Source: Stereocaulon alpinum
Lineage: Eukaryota; Ascomycota; Lecanoromycetes; Lecanorales; Stereocaulaceae
DNA length: 64,000 bases
Assembly: GCA_018257865.1 (NCBI GenBank)
Contig: JAEUBA010000047.1
Coordinates: forward strand, 182,722-246,721
Direction: 5' to 3'
In this document: piece after piece, positions 21,285 through 33,160 of the stretch
How the letters are laid out: every line of letters starts with the position of its first letter
How positions within the stretch are numbered: the stretch's first letter is position 1
Position numbers and translations under genes: made by a program
Notes under the pieces: generated by a model
The model's database searches: none
Seen by the model: the letters and a program-made list of their open reading frames with translations, nothing else
What the model was told of the DNA's origin: nothing

Positions 21285-24200
21285 GTGTGAACGCTCTATA
21301 TAAAGAGGTCATGATGAGACACGAGCGCAGCCTGCTAATGGTTCTAGGCTACAGAGAGCTGTGCGGAATGGGCTAGAGCCCAGCAATGAGGTGGAAAGGC
21401 AAGGGCGACGTCGTTCTGCATGCAAGGAGAAGAGGCCGACGTATAATAGCAAGTGACCACGATAAAGAGACGAAGTATGGACTATGTCATGCATTTACCG
21501 GGTAATTCGTCGGAGATTGGGGGATCTCAGACCGTTTACGCTGGCGCAATGAGATGGGAAGTAATGGTATTTCGGAAGGTGGAGAGCGTGGTTTATTAAC
21601 GCTAATGTATGAGTATATTTAATAAGCCGTACCTCCCAATATGTGTATCATGTATCGAAAGTATGAAAAGTCCTCGAGCAGAATGCCGTTCCTTTTCCCG
21701 CGCTGTCTTCCATCATTTGTGCCCCAATTTCACGAGTCCTCATCCTACGAACGCTTTCCGAACCTCATCTCAAAAAGCACCTTGAATTCCCATCCTCCTC
21801 CCCCTCATCACTCTCCCCTCACTCCCAGCATCCTCACCAAGACCGCATACAATCCCCATACCCAACCCAAAACGCTACACCCAAACAATTTCCCATCCCT
21901 CCTCCCCCTCCTAGCAAGCCTCCAACCCTCAACGAGATCCTCTTCACATGTTCTGTCTCAATTGCATAGCAATGTCATACACCTTCGCTGCGTACATCAA
22001 CGTCCACTATGATACACCCCGCAAACACACTCACACTCCCCCTCTCCCCCTCACAAACCCACGACTCATCGATGAGCCCACTATATATGATCGCCGGTAC
22101 TTCAGGAACATTACCTCGCCGTTACCCCGCCATCAGCCACTCGTGATATCCGGCGGAAGTTGCGCGAATTCGTCACGCAGACGTACATAGTGCTTTGGAT
22201 TGGTAGCTAAGGTATATTGTTCGTTGCAGCCGCATTCAATTGTCTGTTATACATGGGGATGAGATTATGTGGGCCTGAGGGGGCTTGGGGTGAAATGGTG
22301 ATGGGGATGTGGCGTACGGTCGGCTGGTAGATGGCTTGGAGTTTTGATGGAGATGGCAGGGACGAGTTGAGGGGAGGGGGGATTGGATGAGGTGCAAGTG
22401 TGTATGGGAAGATTTGAGGCGGGACAAGTGGGGAGGGGTTTTGGTTTGTAGTTGAGGAGAGTTGGGGTAATGAGGTCTGTGATGCGCAGATTTTCTTTTG
22501 GGGAGTCGTTGCTGGGACTTTTGCGATCAGGTAGGTGGGCACAATTTGGGGGGTACAGAGGGGGGGGGGGGGGGGGTGGCAGGGGCTGGAGGAGATGAGA
22601 TGGGAACTCAGTGTGTATGGTATGACAAGATCTGATTTCCTGAGAATGGGAAGGGATGATTCGGGTCTTTTTTAGATAAAATTGAGACGGGTTTCAGAGC
22701 CCCACTGGTGGTCAAGTGAGTTTTGTGCTGATAGTATCTACTATATATTTTGGTGAGATGTCGACTCGCGGAGTGGCAGAGTCGTGTCTGCTTTGAGTAG
22801 GAGCTTCATTTTAGAGAGCCTGAGGGTTTTGCGGGGTCATTGCAAATGAGGAGCTCATATTTACTATGGGTATCCGAAAAGAAGCCCAGTTTATAAGTAA
22901 ATGATAGATCCCTCTTGTTGGAGAAGTATCTCCGAGCACAAATGCATGCATGTCATACATGGCTGGGTCTTTGATGAAATCTGAACTTTGAGGTCCAGTT
23001 GTTGTGGGCTTTCCCATTCGGCAAAATAAAGTTCAAAACGTGCAGTTACGTGGATAGGCTCAATTTTGGGCCTGCTGTTTAGGACACCCTGTCATTGGAG
23101 TAATCACATGTGGACGCAACTATGGTCGTGTCTGGTATGATAATGAATCCGAACATGCGTCAAAGGCTCACTGTGTCACAAATATGCCCATGAAGTGTGT
23201 TCCAGTTTCAGTAATTATGCGTCCAACAATGTTACAAGCAGCATAGGACGGGAGGCCCTTCAAGTGGGTCTCCACCAGGAAGCCGGGAGGATAAGCATAC
23301 CTTGAAGTACGCACAGAGCACCATTCATGCTGGCATCGACTCACGGCTCATTACAGCACCGTAACAGGAAAATAGAACCCAGAAACGCCCCCTCTGAGAA
23401 AGTTTCTAGGTATGCGTTCAAATCGCAAGGCAAAAGCACTTAGGACGACTTGTATAACTAGACGATCAGTGCAGAGGGAGTCTATAAATATATCATTCAG
23501 CTACCTGGCTCAGGTATAGCTTTCAATAATTGAAGTAGCCGTGCACATCTGGTGTTCTATTGTCGTCACACAACGATGTTGGAAGGAGATTGGCAGTAGT
23601 GCTTTCCGCTAGGAATTAGCAGTAGCGATCCTTAGTAGCGCCTTGGCCAACTTGGCCACCATTATTAGTCAGGAACCCCCCCCCGCCCACACACCTAGAC
23701 ATCATCAATAGCAATAAAGCAAATCAAGCACTTTTTGCTTCAGCTACTTTATCTTGCTTCAACGATGGACGTTCTTCGATGGCGCTTGTGGCACGGACTC
23801 CATCTTGCGGGCTACCACTGACGAGTGACTGCTAAGCGCACGATAAAGTCCTAGTATAATATTCAGTCCATTTGGTGACTGGGCCAGTGCGTACAGATAA
23901 CGAAACACATAGAAAGATGATAGTGAAGACTAGATGTCTCACTCAGAAACCGGGTTCTAGGCAGTCTGGGAAGGGATGTGTCTCAAGCTGTAGGCGACAT
24001 AATAGACGGGTCTATTCTGAAAGCACTGGCGGCACGGAAGTTGTGCAAATATATATCCAGACAAGAGCAACGGGAGGCCGTTGTGCTGCGCGCCTAACTG
24101 GCTCGCTAGCTCCCTAGCCTGATCCTGAAACTGCACCTGGTCGGGTCTTTTCCGCCAAACAAAGCTCGGACCCGCAATGCTATCTCAATGTCTTGGTCGA

Positions 24201-24408
24201 TACCCGCAAAGCCGCAGGGCATCTTCTGTACCTGAAGAATGGAAGCTTTCCACTTCTCGAATCTCGGCGGCGCAGCTAAGACAATGTCTCTGAATCCATC
24301 GTGTCCAAAGCAGAATCATGGACACCGAAAGCCAAGCGAAGACTGTGCCCCTTCGATCAAGCTTTCTTCTTTGTCAAAGTCAATTTTGACCCGACGTTCC
24401 TGGATGGA
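21285..24408. other. Intergenic, no convincing gene
   Basis: About 3.1 kb without a supportable gene. The plus strand is pyrimidine-rich at 21770-22060, giving Pro-rich chance frames, and purine-rich at 22260-22600. A frame near 21890-21960 reads PPPPSKPPTLNEILFTCSVS then stops, weakly resembling the start of an RGS-like fungal gene, too short to call. A run of Cs lies at about 23680-23690. Confidence 0.4.
22560..22576 (+). repeat. Poly-G tract of 17 G
   Basis: Seventeen consecutive G on the plus strand, preceded by other G-runs within 150 bp. It is a simple repeat and prone to slippage or assembly error. Confidence 0.9.
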
Positions 24409-26718
24409 ATGGCCTGGCTTCGAACTTTATGCTTGTTTTTGTACACTACAGACGCCTTCGTGCGAACTACCAACGCCTGTATGTGGGAATGAGACATTTC
24501 AGAACCATCTCCTAGGTTACTAGAAAAGAGACTGACCTCGCTGTGCATTCTAGTCTCATTCAGTGGCCGTGTAAATCCGTCTCTTCCAGACAGCAACTCG
24601 AAAAGTCCCCATGTCGGCCTACCAGATACGGGCCTTGGCCCGCAATTCTTGCCAGCGCCACCACCATGGTTCAACTCGTCAACCCATAAGACACCAACGC
24701 AAGCGCGAACAGCACTGCCCACCGGGATAACACTTGTGCCTCAAATTATTTCAGGAACAAATTCTTCCTCCGCTGCCAGGCAGCGGCTCCACAATAATGG
24801 GACCACTTCGAATGCAACTTTATTCGCTTTACATGTTGAAGCGAATATCTCTTTCGCAGCAGTGGCCAAACAACGTCCGGTAGATGCTGTCCTGGTGGCG
24901 CCATCTGCTTTCTTCACTTCCACCAGAGACATAGGCGGTAAAGTTTGGACTGTTCAAGGACTTCCTGCATCTACCCAGACTACACAAGGTGCATCCGTGG
25001 ACTCGAATGCAGGCCCGAAGGAACCTGGTTCACCAAGTACTGATGATTTTAGGCCATCAATAACAACACCACCCATGAATGGCGGAACAACGGAAAATTT
25101 GCAGAACAGTGCAATCTCACAGTACATAAGCGCTGGGAGCAGTTCCTCCTTCCAAGCCACCCAAACCAGCAACAATGAATTGCCGGGATCTTCTATCGTT
25201 GGCGAAAATTCGGTTCCCAATGACAATCAGCAGCAGAACGGAAGTCGGGTTACCAGTCAGGATACTTCTAGTCAACGTCTCCAGATCACTCCAACTCATG
25301 CAGATGGCGCGTCTGGTGCTCCTCCAGATGTGCTAATTAGCCCTTCCCTAGTTGATTCGTCGATGTCTGGTTCCCCTTCCAGCTTCTCTTTTGGGTCAAA
25401 ACCCGGGCAAGTAGATCCGAACAACCTTTCCACCGACCAACTCTCCGAACTGCACCAAGTGTTATCGCCGACTCGGAGTGCATCGACCGGGACCGCGCCA
25501 TCAATTGGTACTACAAGTTCAGACTCGATATCACCGCCGGCGTCTAGAAAGGTCGCGAATGCAAGCCCTAATCTGGCCCCTGTAAATGTAGGCGTTGGAC
25601 CCGGAGAAAGCCCTGGAAGTCTGACTTTAAGTCCAAATTCGGGTATTGGTGATTCAAATCCAAATGGCGATGCCGGATTAAGACCCGGAAGTCCCTCACC
25701 TAATGCAACACCAGAATCTAATGCTGGGAGCTGGAGCAAGGATTTAGGAATGGCGTCTGAGGGGTCCGGTCCTGAATCTGACAAAATACGCGGAGCTTCC
25801 AACGGCGGCCTGATATTTGGCAGCTCCACGCTCCAACCAGGCGCCCAGATCACAGATGTAGGACATGTGATTTCGGTTGGCTCTGCTGTTGCCTTCGCGG
25901 ATGGCACAACTTACACGTTTGGCGCGAGTGATCGGCCACAGCCAGCAGGAGGGAGTGCAACAGCGCTGCAGGATACAGATAACTTGGTTCTTCAAGCAGC
26001 AAGCCAGGGAGGCGGGCAAATGACTTTTCCGCCCGGCACGAAGGTTACAATGTTCGACAGCGTTGTCTCGGCCACTGGATCCGCCAACACTTACGTAGAC
26101 GTGTCTCCTGTTGCTTCCGCAACCGCCGAATCTTCACCACCAACGCAAACCAGCAGACCGGAGATCTATGAAGCTGCTAATGGCGGATTAGTACTTGGGA
26201 GTGTAACGCTTCCGCCAGGAGTGCAGACAACACGTTCAGGTCATACGCTTTCGATTGGTACTGGTGTAGTCGCTGTCGACGGTGGCATTTACACTTGGAG
26301 CGCCGGCGCTTCTCTTCAGCAAGTTGCACCATCTTCAATAAACTCAGAAGCTTCAAGAAGGCTGGCTTCCTCCGGCAGAAGTGATCTCTTTACTTCAGGG
26401 CAAGCGACCACCTTTACAAGAAGCTTTGTTGATCAAGCAGATTCGACGGAAGTGTCTCTGGAAGTCTCCTCGGCAACCCCAGCCCCATCAAATAGTGACA
26501 TACAGGGCCTTATAACGTCCGAATTTGGCGATGGCGTAGCGGCGACGACTACTGGGGGCGGTATCACCATGCAGCCTGGGTCTGCACCTACTGCGGGTAG
26601 TACGTTGCTAGCCTCTCATGCTGCAAAGTCGAATAGTGGTGCATATAAGGCTCAAATACCGTCTTGGTATAAAGTACTTCTAGTGGCGATTAGCGTTTCG
26701 ATACATTATATATCTTAA
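24409..26718 (+). CDS. Ser/Thr-rich cell-wall-type protein with two conserved repeats, two exons
   Basis: Exon 1 24409-24478, intron 24479-24553 (donor GTATGT, branch CTGAC, acceptor TCTAG), exon 2 24554-26718; 2235 nt, 744 residues, phases match. The start MAWLRTLCLFLYTTDAFVRT gives a secretion signal missed if only the long frame is read. Two copies of a fungal surface-protein repeat appear: NGGLIFGSSTLQPGAQIT..GHVISVGSAV..DGTTYTF at about residues 438-480 and NGGLVLGSVTLPPGVQTT..GHTLSIGTGV..DGGIYTW at 565-607. A decayed third lies between them. The C-terminus ends in a hydrophobic WYKVLLVAISVSIHYIS, consistent with a GPI-anchor signal. It is probably heavily O-glycosylated and wall-bound. 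It follows the large secreted gene in the same orientation. Confidence 0.72.
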
Positions 26719-27169
26719 CGTAATGCTCTATAGCAGGAAAAGCAGATGGTAGACTTGAAATCCTGCTAATCGCGCCTGTATAACGCCAGAGCGCATCCCA
26801 AGTGTGATGTTCTACATGTGACAGGGAGTCTCAGCATCGGTACCCTATGGAAAGGTCAACTGGACCGATAAAGGTCAGACTCAGGGCGCAAGGATGTCTA
26901 GACTCCTGTCCATAGTGATTGGCTAAGTTTGATCGTCTTTTCTCTTCTTCACTCTTCACCCGGTACGTGTCGATGAAGTCTTCTGAGGGTTCCAATGGGA
27001 CAAGTCTTCCATCGATCCTTGCGGGCAAGGCCAGTGGCGTGCCAAATCTCTATGTGACGCTGGAATTAAGGTGGCCCACGAGATGCGTCTGGTCTGATGC
27101 TACACTGTGTGCTCATGGTTTCAGGGTACAGCTGTTGAACTCGGGAGCCCGAGGAAGAGTTGCGAGCTT

Positions 27170-27751
27170 TCATACGCTATACTTCTTGATCAACTCCACA
27201 ATCTCGTCTCCCACACCCAGCGTCCCGGCCAGCACCACTAATTCATCGCCCACCCCATCCATATCCGCCCCTTCACTGAGCAAGAACTCGAGCACGTCCT
27301 CCTTTCCAAGCCATATAGCAACTTCCAGCACGCAGCCCTTATGCCCGCTAAATTCGTGGTCCTTCCAATGTGGATCATGGTCCAGAATGATTTTCCATAT
27401 GCCCACACCGCCGTCCATAGCGTTTACTAAGATGTTTTCGATAGCCTGATTGTTGGTAGAAAGGAGGGAGGGATACTGGTTGATAAGATATTGGAACAAA
27501 GCAGTGTTACCGTAGCGCGCAATTTCTTGGGCAAGGTACTGGGTTGGGTAGAGGATTGGATTGGAGGAGGGGGACTCCTGGAAGTAATCTTCGGTAATGG
27601 GGTAGCGGGAGAGGACGTAGGCTGCTGTTTCTGGTTTGCCGTACTGTGCGATTTGAGAGAAGAGCTGTCGGTCTTGATCTTCAAGGAGGGAGCGGAGGGT
27701 GAGGGCGTTATTGGAGGAGATGGCGTTAAGGAGTGAGTTGTTTGTAGACAT
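27170..27751 (-). CDS. Ankyrin-repeat-like protein
   Basis: About 193 residues from the ATG at 27751 (an upstream in-frame codon at 27769 would add MNLPLG). Ankyrin-like helical pairs recur: NNSLLNAISSNNALTLRSLL, YGKPETAAYVLSRYP, YGNTALFQYLINQYP, and LEVAIWLGKEDVLEFLLSEG followed by GADMDGVGDE. Copies are degenerate, as is common in fungal ankyrin proteins. No other domain is visible. It is probably a cytosolic protein-binding scaffold, with no partner indicated. Confidence 0.65.
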   Translation of the reverse strand: MSTNNSLLNAISSNNALTLRSLLEDQDRQLFSQIAQYGKPETAAYVLSRYPITEDYFQESPSSNPILYPTQYLAQEIARYGNTALFQYLINQYPSLLSTNNQAIENILVNAMDGGVGIWKIILDHDPHWKDHEFSGHKGCVLEVAIWLGKEDVLEFLLSEGADMDGVGDELVVLAGTLGVGDEIVELIKKYSV

Positions 27752-28286
27752 GCCGAGAGGAAGGTTCAATGATGGCTAGTTTGCCAAACGCTGCTGCGAC
27801 GATGAATTGTCCGGCGTTGTTGAGTACTACCTGCGAGAGACGATTCAATCAGGTCGGGATGAAGCTGCGCTTACCTAGGACTAAGACAAATTCAGCCGCC
27901 TGTTGCGCAATGGCCACCGCTTACAATCTCATGCATCGTACATAAGGACATGCTGTCACAGAGGCTGTTAAGACACGCTCCCGTGCAGCTCTCACCCCCA
28001 GCGTCCTACACCTGGCCAGTATTCTCATATATATACCGTTTCAAGCTGTAGCATTTATCGAACCTCACACGCAATAGATTCACTGGCAGTATCGAACAAC
28101 CGCAACGACGAGAGTTCGAGCGCCTAGCGTCTCGGACATAGGCGGCGTTAGCGGCGCGTGAAATTGACGAAGACAATCTGCTCTTGCCGCTTGTCAGCTG
28201 TACCAATTCAGCATGCCAGGTCTGAAGTGAGCGACTCTTACGGACCACTGGCCGATTGACACCAAAGAGCACGCCGACCCCCTGTA

Positions 28287-29184
28287 ACGGACTTCAAAGC
28301 AGTCCAAGAATGGGTCGACACCGCCAAGTCCGGATCGAATGTCCCTGAAGCAATAGAGGAGCGAATGTCCAATGGCATCCTTCGAGGCACTAAGACATGC
28401 GGTCCTGGAAAGTACTTACATTGTGGTGTCACGCTTGGTTTTAGGCTCGCCCACGATGTTGTCTCAAGAATGTTGTGGAGAGAGCAAGGCAAAGGATTTG
28501 TGATACCGTGCCGTGATAGTTGTTTGACATCCTTTACGAGTCTGTCAAAAAGCTCAACACTAAGACTGTCTCACATGCTGGAGAACGTCACGAGGAGCAT
28601 GCTTTGAACGCGGCTCCCTTAATCGAGTACCCCTCAACGACCAATATCAATTCCAACATCAATCATGATAGTCAGATTGGCGGCCATGCCAGGGAGCAAG
28701 AGAAGGACATTGAGCTACACAGTTCCTCTAAGCCAGCGGACAGTAATGCGCCCCCACGAGTCTGCATCGGCCCAGACACGAAAGCACTTGACAGGGAAGA
28801 CTTTACACGAGGCGAGAATGACGCTGCCCGGCGAAGGCGAGCTTACGTAGCATTCGGTTCAAGTCACTACGAGTGTGTCAACCTCGAGCTGTCACAGCTC
28901 TGCCTTCGCCCATAGATACATCAGAAGCTTCTCAAGATGATAAAGACAGTAGCGTAAGCAACACTCAGTCGAATAGGGGTGCTGGGCCTGCTTCGGATGG
29001 GCACTCGGACACAGCTACCCTTCTCAAACAGCTAAATGAGCTCAAAGCCGTCATACTAGCAAGAGATAAGGCTTTACAGGCAAACGCAAGCTCTAAACGC
29101 ACTGGGAAGCGAAAAGTTGAATGCCTTATGACTGCTGGTGCTTTGACTGGCACTGGTAATAGCGAGGAGCGTACGAAGCTGTGA
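28287..29184 (+). pseudogene. Possible degenerate or unresolved multi-exon gene
   Basis: Protein-like stretches occur in different frames: DFKAVQEWVDTAKSGSNVPE (from about 28290), LFDILYESVKKLN (from about 28524) continuing to a basic GENDAARRRRAYV, and a coiled-coil-like LLKQLNELKAVILARDKALQ near 29020. Two stops (TGA TAG at about 28511) interrupt the first part, and no junction fits phase cleanly between the second and third. It may be a spliced hypothetical gene or a broken one. No family is recognised. Confidence 0.3.
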
Positions 29185-29842
29185 AGCCACCGTCTGTCGC
29201 CCTTAGTTTCCTCTATTTCAACTAATCGCACTTTGCCGTCGTATTCATATGGTATGCATGTTGGAAATCCTCTGCACTTGTCCAGATTGAGCCTCTTTGC
29301 CACTTGCTAGGAGGCTCACAGGAGGGTAGTATGTATAACTCTACCTTCCACGGCGGCTAAGCACTGGCCTTAGAAACTACTTGGAGTGTTGCGGCTACCG
29401 TCCTCTCGCGCTCAAGGATTCGTTGGACCTCTTCGCTGAGCCAATCCGATATTCACCACATCTAGGCCAAGTCTTTGTCTTTGTACATTATTCTCTCATA
29501 CAAACGTGCCACGAACACTCGCTACGTAGATTACCGTTACACAAGCTATTTGCTTGGGATGATGTCGCTCAAGGCTAGCCACTATGTCCTCTTCATGACA
29601 CATAATGTTTTGTGTTCTCAATAAGTATGTTCTCCCGCAATCATCTTTGTAAGGCGATTGCTAAGCTTGCAGCCTACCGCCTTACAGCTGCGATAAGACC
29701 CTGCATGCTGACTGCATTGTCGACGTCGCACCTGCAGGATTCTACCGCTCCAACACCATTAGCGTTCATAAACTCCAATGTAGAACGCATCCACCTCAAC
29801 CGTCCCTGAGCTTGCGAAGCACTCTGCCACCGATATCAAGCC

Positions 29843-30673
29843 ATGACATCGAGTCCCAAACCCACAATCCTCATCGTCCCTGGCGCCTGGCATGGCTCCG
29901 TCCACATGGGCCCTCTTATTGAGCACCTCTCCTCCCACAGCTACCCGAGCATAGCCCTTGACTTGCCTACAGGCAGCGCACCCGACAAAGACCTCTACGA
30001 CGACATTCGCTATATTACGTCCTATCTAGAAGAGCTTGTCTCCCATGAGGGTAAAGAAGTGATAATTGTACTACATTCGTACGGCGGCCTACCAGGGAGT
30101 TCAGCAGCGCGTTCATTCGTAAAGAAAGAACAAGCAGAAAAAGGGAAAGAGGGGGGCGTTATTGGCGTAGTTTACATGTCGGCCTGGGCGTTGCCTGCAG
30201 GCAAAACGGTAATGGACGCCATGGAAGGGTTAGATTTCAGCTGGGCGAAATTTGACGTGCGTGCTCATGCTCCTAGTGCCTTCCGTATCTTGGAGAATTA
30301 AAAGCGGATTTAATATTCCCAGGGCCCGACTGCCACCCCTACAAACCCCATCCACCACCTCTACAACGACCTCCCTACCTCCACCGCAGAATATTACGTC
30401 TCCCAACTGAAACCATACTGCGTCATCGCCAACGCGCAACCCGGGACAGCTGATTGTTTAGGTGGTGTGGTGCCGACCGCTTATATTCTCTGTGAGAAGG
30501 ATAATTCAATACCTAGTTGGCTGCAGGAGAAGCATGCGCGAAATCTTGGGGAAAGCGCGAGGGTTGTTAGATTTGATAGCGGGCATAGTCCGTATCTGAG
30601 TAGGGTGGAGGAGGTGGGGAATGTGGTCAGAGTGATGGCGGGGGAGGAGGTTGGGGATGGAGTGGCAGGGTAG
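29843..30673 (+). CDS. Alpha/beta hydrolase, two exons
   Basis: Exon 1 29843-30256, intron 30257-30322 (donor GTGCGT, acceptor TTCCCAG), exon 2 30323-30673; 254 residues, the usual size for this small fungal AB-hydrolase family. TILIVPGAWHGS forms the oxyanion-loop region. VIIVLHSYGG holds the nucleophile Ser79, YILCEKDNSIP the acid Asp, and FDSGHSPYLS the catalytic His, so the triad is complete. The glycine before HSYGG is replaced by Leu, which is frequent in this group. Substrate is unknown; carboxyl-ester or lactone hydrolysis in the cytosol is inferred. No biosynthetic partner genes sit beside it. Confidence 0.85.
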
Positions 30674-31622
30674 AAGATGGAACGCGAACACGAAGAGAAG
30701 ACGTAGGATGCGTTACGATTATTGCACGTTGTTGACGTGGTTATTGGGATTGTGGGATGCGGAAGCCAGCTATTCGTATTCCTGCAGAAGGTATTTGGAC
30801 TGCCCAATGACAACAAACTAAATTCTAAGGCTGCCTACACTCAGCTCCCAGCTCCACAATCCAACATCTTTTCGTTCCAGAAATAGCACTCCCAACAAGC
30901 TACCTCATACATAATTGGCGTTCAAAGCGCCAAGTTGAAACGAAGGATCTAGTGCCGCCAGCCGGCCGGCCTAAACCTTGAAACTCGAAACGTGAAACAA
31001 GCTGATGAATATTTGCGCTGTTTGTGGTCTGTGGACTTGGAAGAATGCGTTGGTAGTGGGACGTGGGTTTTCGTATTCATATCCTCGCATCAAACTCCAA
31101 ATTCTACAGCGTGCGTTGGTGCTTGCCTGAGTTGCGCATTGTGATGGAATAGTTTAGGTGCGCTGAATGTTTTCTTTCAGTATCATGCTTTGAGGAGTGA
31201 ACATTAAGACCGAACAATGCAGTAGCGTTGACGTCCTCCACATTTTTGTGTGGTTGCGCGAGGAAGTGTTCGCTCAGTCGCAGGATTCAGGATCAATAAG
31301 GCGTGACACTAGGATTCCTTCGGTGTAACACTACCGCTTCAGCTCCCCGCCTACTGGGCGACCGACAAGGCTATGCTGAAGGAACAGATCCTCTGTTGTT
31401 GTAGGCTGTGCCTCGATCCCGGACGCTAGGATTTGTCCTGTTGCTTCTTTACTGCGTCTTTCCCTCTTGCTGAGTTTGTCTCTTTCTGCACCGTGTCTCT
31501 ATTTTTGCCCATCCATCCCCTCCAGATTAAATACCTTTCGTCCTCCACATCCAACAAGATTCAGCCATATCCTCCAAAATCACCTTGAAAATCCATTATC
31601 GTTCTCTTCCTCAATCTCAACA

Positions 31623-31898
31623 ATGGAGCGTAATTTCACTTTCCACGAAGCAATCCGGGAAGCGGGCGTACCTGCCTTCGTTGCTGTAATAGTCTTAGCA
31701 TCGCTGTACACTCTCATCTGCCTCGTTCTCCTCGTCTATCTCCTCATCCATGCTCCGTGGTGGCCTAGGCATAGCAGGGGAGAGGCGCGCTGTTGTCAGC
31801 TTGATGATGAGCATATCATGATGGCGAATGGTGGGAGGGATAGTACGAGGGCTTGGTTGGCTAGGAGTCAGGGTTATAGTACTCATGATTTGCTTTGA
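31623..31898 (+). CDS. Small single-pass membrane protein
   Basis: The ATG at 31623 lies in a strong context (CAACAATGG), giving 91 residues. A longer frame starts upstream at 31467 but its extra sequence is low-complexity leader. A hydrophobic helix of about 30 residues (around 17-46, FVAVIVLASLYTLICLVLLV and onwards) is followed by a cytosolic-type basic tail with PWWPRHSRGEARCC. No signal-peptide cleavage site is obvious. Function unknown. Confidence 0.5.
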   Translation: MERNFTFHEAIREAGVPAFVAVIVLASLYTLICLVLLVYLLIHAPWWPRHSRGEARCCQLDDEHIMMANGGRDSTRAWLARSQGYSTHDLL

Positions 31899-32695
31899 GG
31901 GTGGGATGGAATGTGACTTGGGCTGGAGGGAAGGGGAATGTGCGCGGTGGTCAGTCGATGTGTGGTGTGACGGTTTTTGGGCATGTGGACTGACGTTCAC
32001 GATAGCACGCTGTACAGCCATGAGGATGGCTGGCAACATAAACACTGCAGGGTACACGTCTCCGGGTATATTTGCGGACTCATCGTTGTCCAGTAACAGC
32101 GCACCGCAGCCAGGTTAGATTGATCAATGATCTATTGGAACAGCTCTTCGATGGTCTTGGTCTTAGGGACACGAAAGCCTATGGAAGCTGTGACCTTTTG
32201 CATCCACGAAACGGAAGGCGGCATACTTGTCGAAGGAGCGGATATAGGGTCGGACCCGGAGGTTCACTCAATGACCGTGGCGTGAGATCAATCGATCATC
32301 AAATATCAAGGCCTGAACCGACAATTATGCTGGCCAAGGTGTACAATTACTCTGTTGATTAGTCCTGGTTCTGGATGAATCAGCACAGACGAATTATTGT
32401 CAATTCTTTCCAAAACGTACCGCCGCGATAAAGCAACAAACCTAGCAACCGACACCATCCGACTCGAGGCGCGCATGGAGGTCGATCATCTCCCACGTGG
32501 GTGAAGATTTGGTAGGGGTAGGCGCATAGATCTATGCATGGAATGTTTCGGGTCAGTGAAATAGGTACTATGACGATTCATGCGCTTCTAGCCGTGAACA
32601 CAATTAGATATGACAACATGACGGTTTGCCGCTAGATCCACCTTGCGTCCTCCAAGTGACATGGTCGATAACATTCTAATTTTTTCTTGCAAGAC

Positions 32696-33160
32696 ATGGT
32701 AACTGCTTCAATATTCACACACCTACTCAATGCCTCAACTGCCATACCAATAACTTGCTTCCGGCAAAACCCGCCTGCCGTTCCCCAATTGTTACCACTC
32801 ACCTACGTAGCTTGCGAACGAGCACTAGACAAGATCCCTACCAGAGGAAAAGCACAGGCGCCTCTGACTTTCAGCCATAGCCCCACCGCAGGCTACAACG
32901 TACCGCATTCATGGAGTCATGAGAACTGTATCGTCTTGATCGACGTACTGGGAGATAATGTGGAGGAGACGGCGACGTTCACTGCGATATTAACCCAGGC
33001 CTTTGAGGTTGCACTGAAGTGTGTCATCCAGCCGCCGCATTTTGGCGGCAAGGGCAGGGTAGGGGAGAGGGGAATGTTAGGTGTTGCGATTATTGAGAGT
33101 CCGCCTGGTAGGTCTATCACGGCTCTCTGTGAGATGATAGCTAGAAAGAGGCTGAGCTGA
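32696..33160 (+). CDS. Small Cys-containing secreted-type protein, copy 1
   Basis: A 154-residue frame with the pattern of a common uncharacterised fungal secreted family: VACERALDKIP, then an LTFSHS strand, SHENCIVLIDVLGD, LKCVIQPPHFGG, and a final GVAIIESP. The same order of C, C and C..GG segments occurs in the minus-strand gene at 35460-36341. The N-terminus MVTASIFTHLLNASTAIPIT is a weak signal, so a 5' exon carrying a better signal peptide may be missing. Function unknown; members are often called candidate effectors. Confidence 0.5.
   Translation: MVTASIFTHLLNASTAIPITCFRQNPPAVPQLLPLTYVACERALDKIPTRGKAQAPLTFSHSPTAGYNVPHSWSHENCIVLIDVLGDNVEETATFTAILTQAFEVALKCVIQPPHFGGKGRVGERGMLGVAIIESPPGRSITALCEMIARKRLS

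Noticed and set aside
21641..22190. Overlapping Pro/Ser-rich frames
   Set aside because: Pyrimidine-rich DNA gives open frames by composition. The weak RGS-like PPTLNEILF start is followed at once by stops.
25296..25907. 203-residue antisense frame
   Set aside because: Shadow of the Ser/Thr-rich wall protein, in which the repeat domain is clearly on the plus strand.
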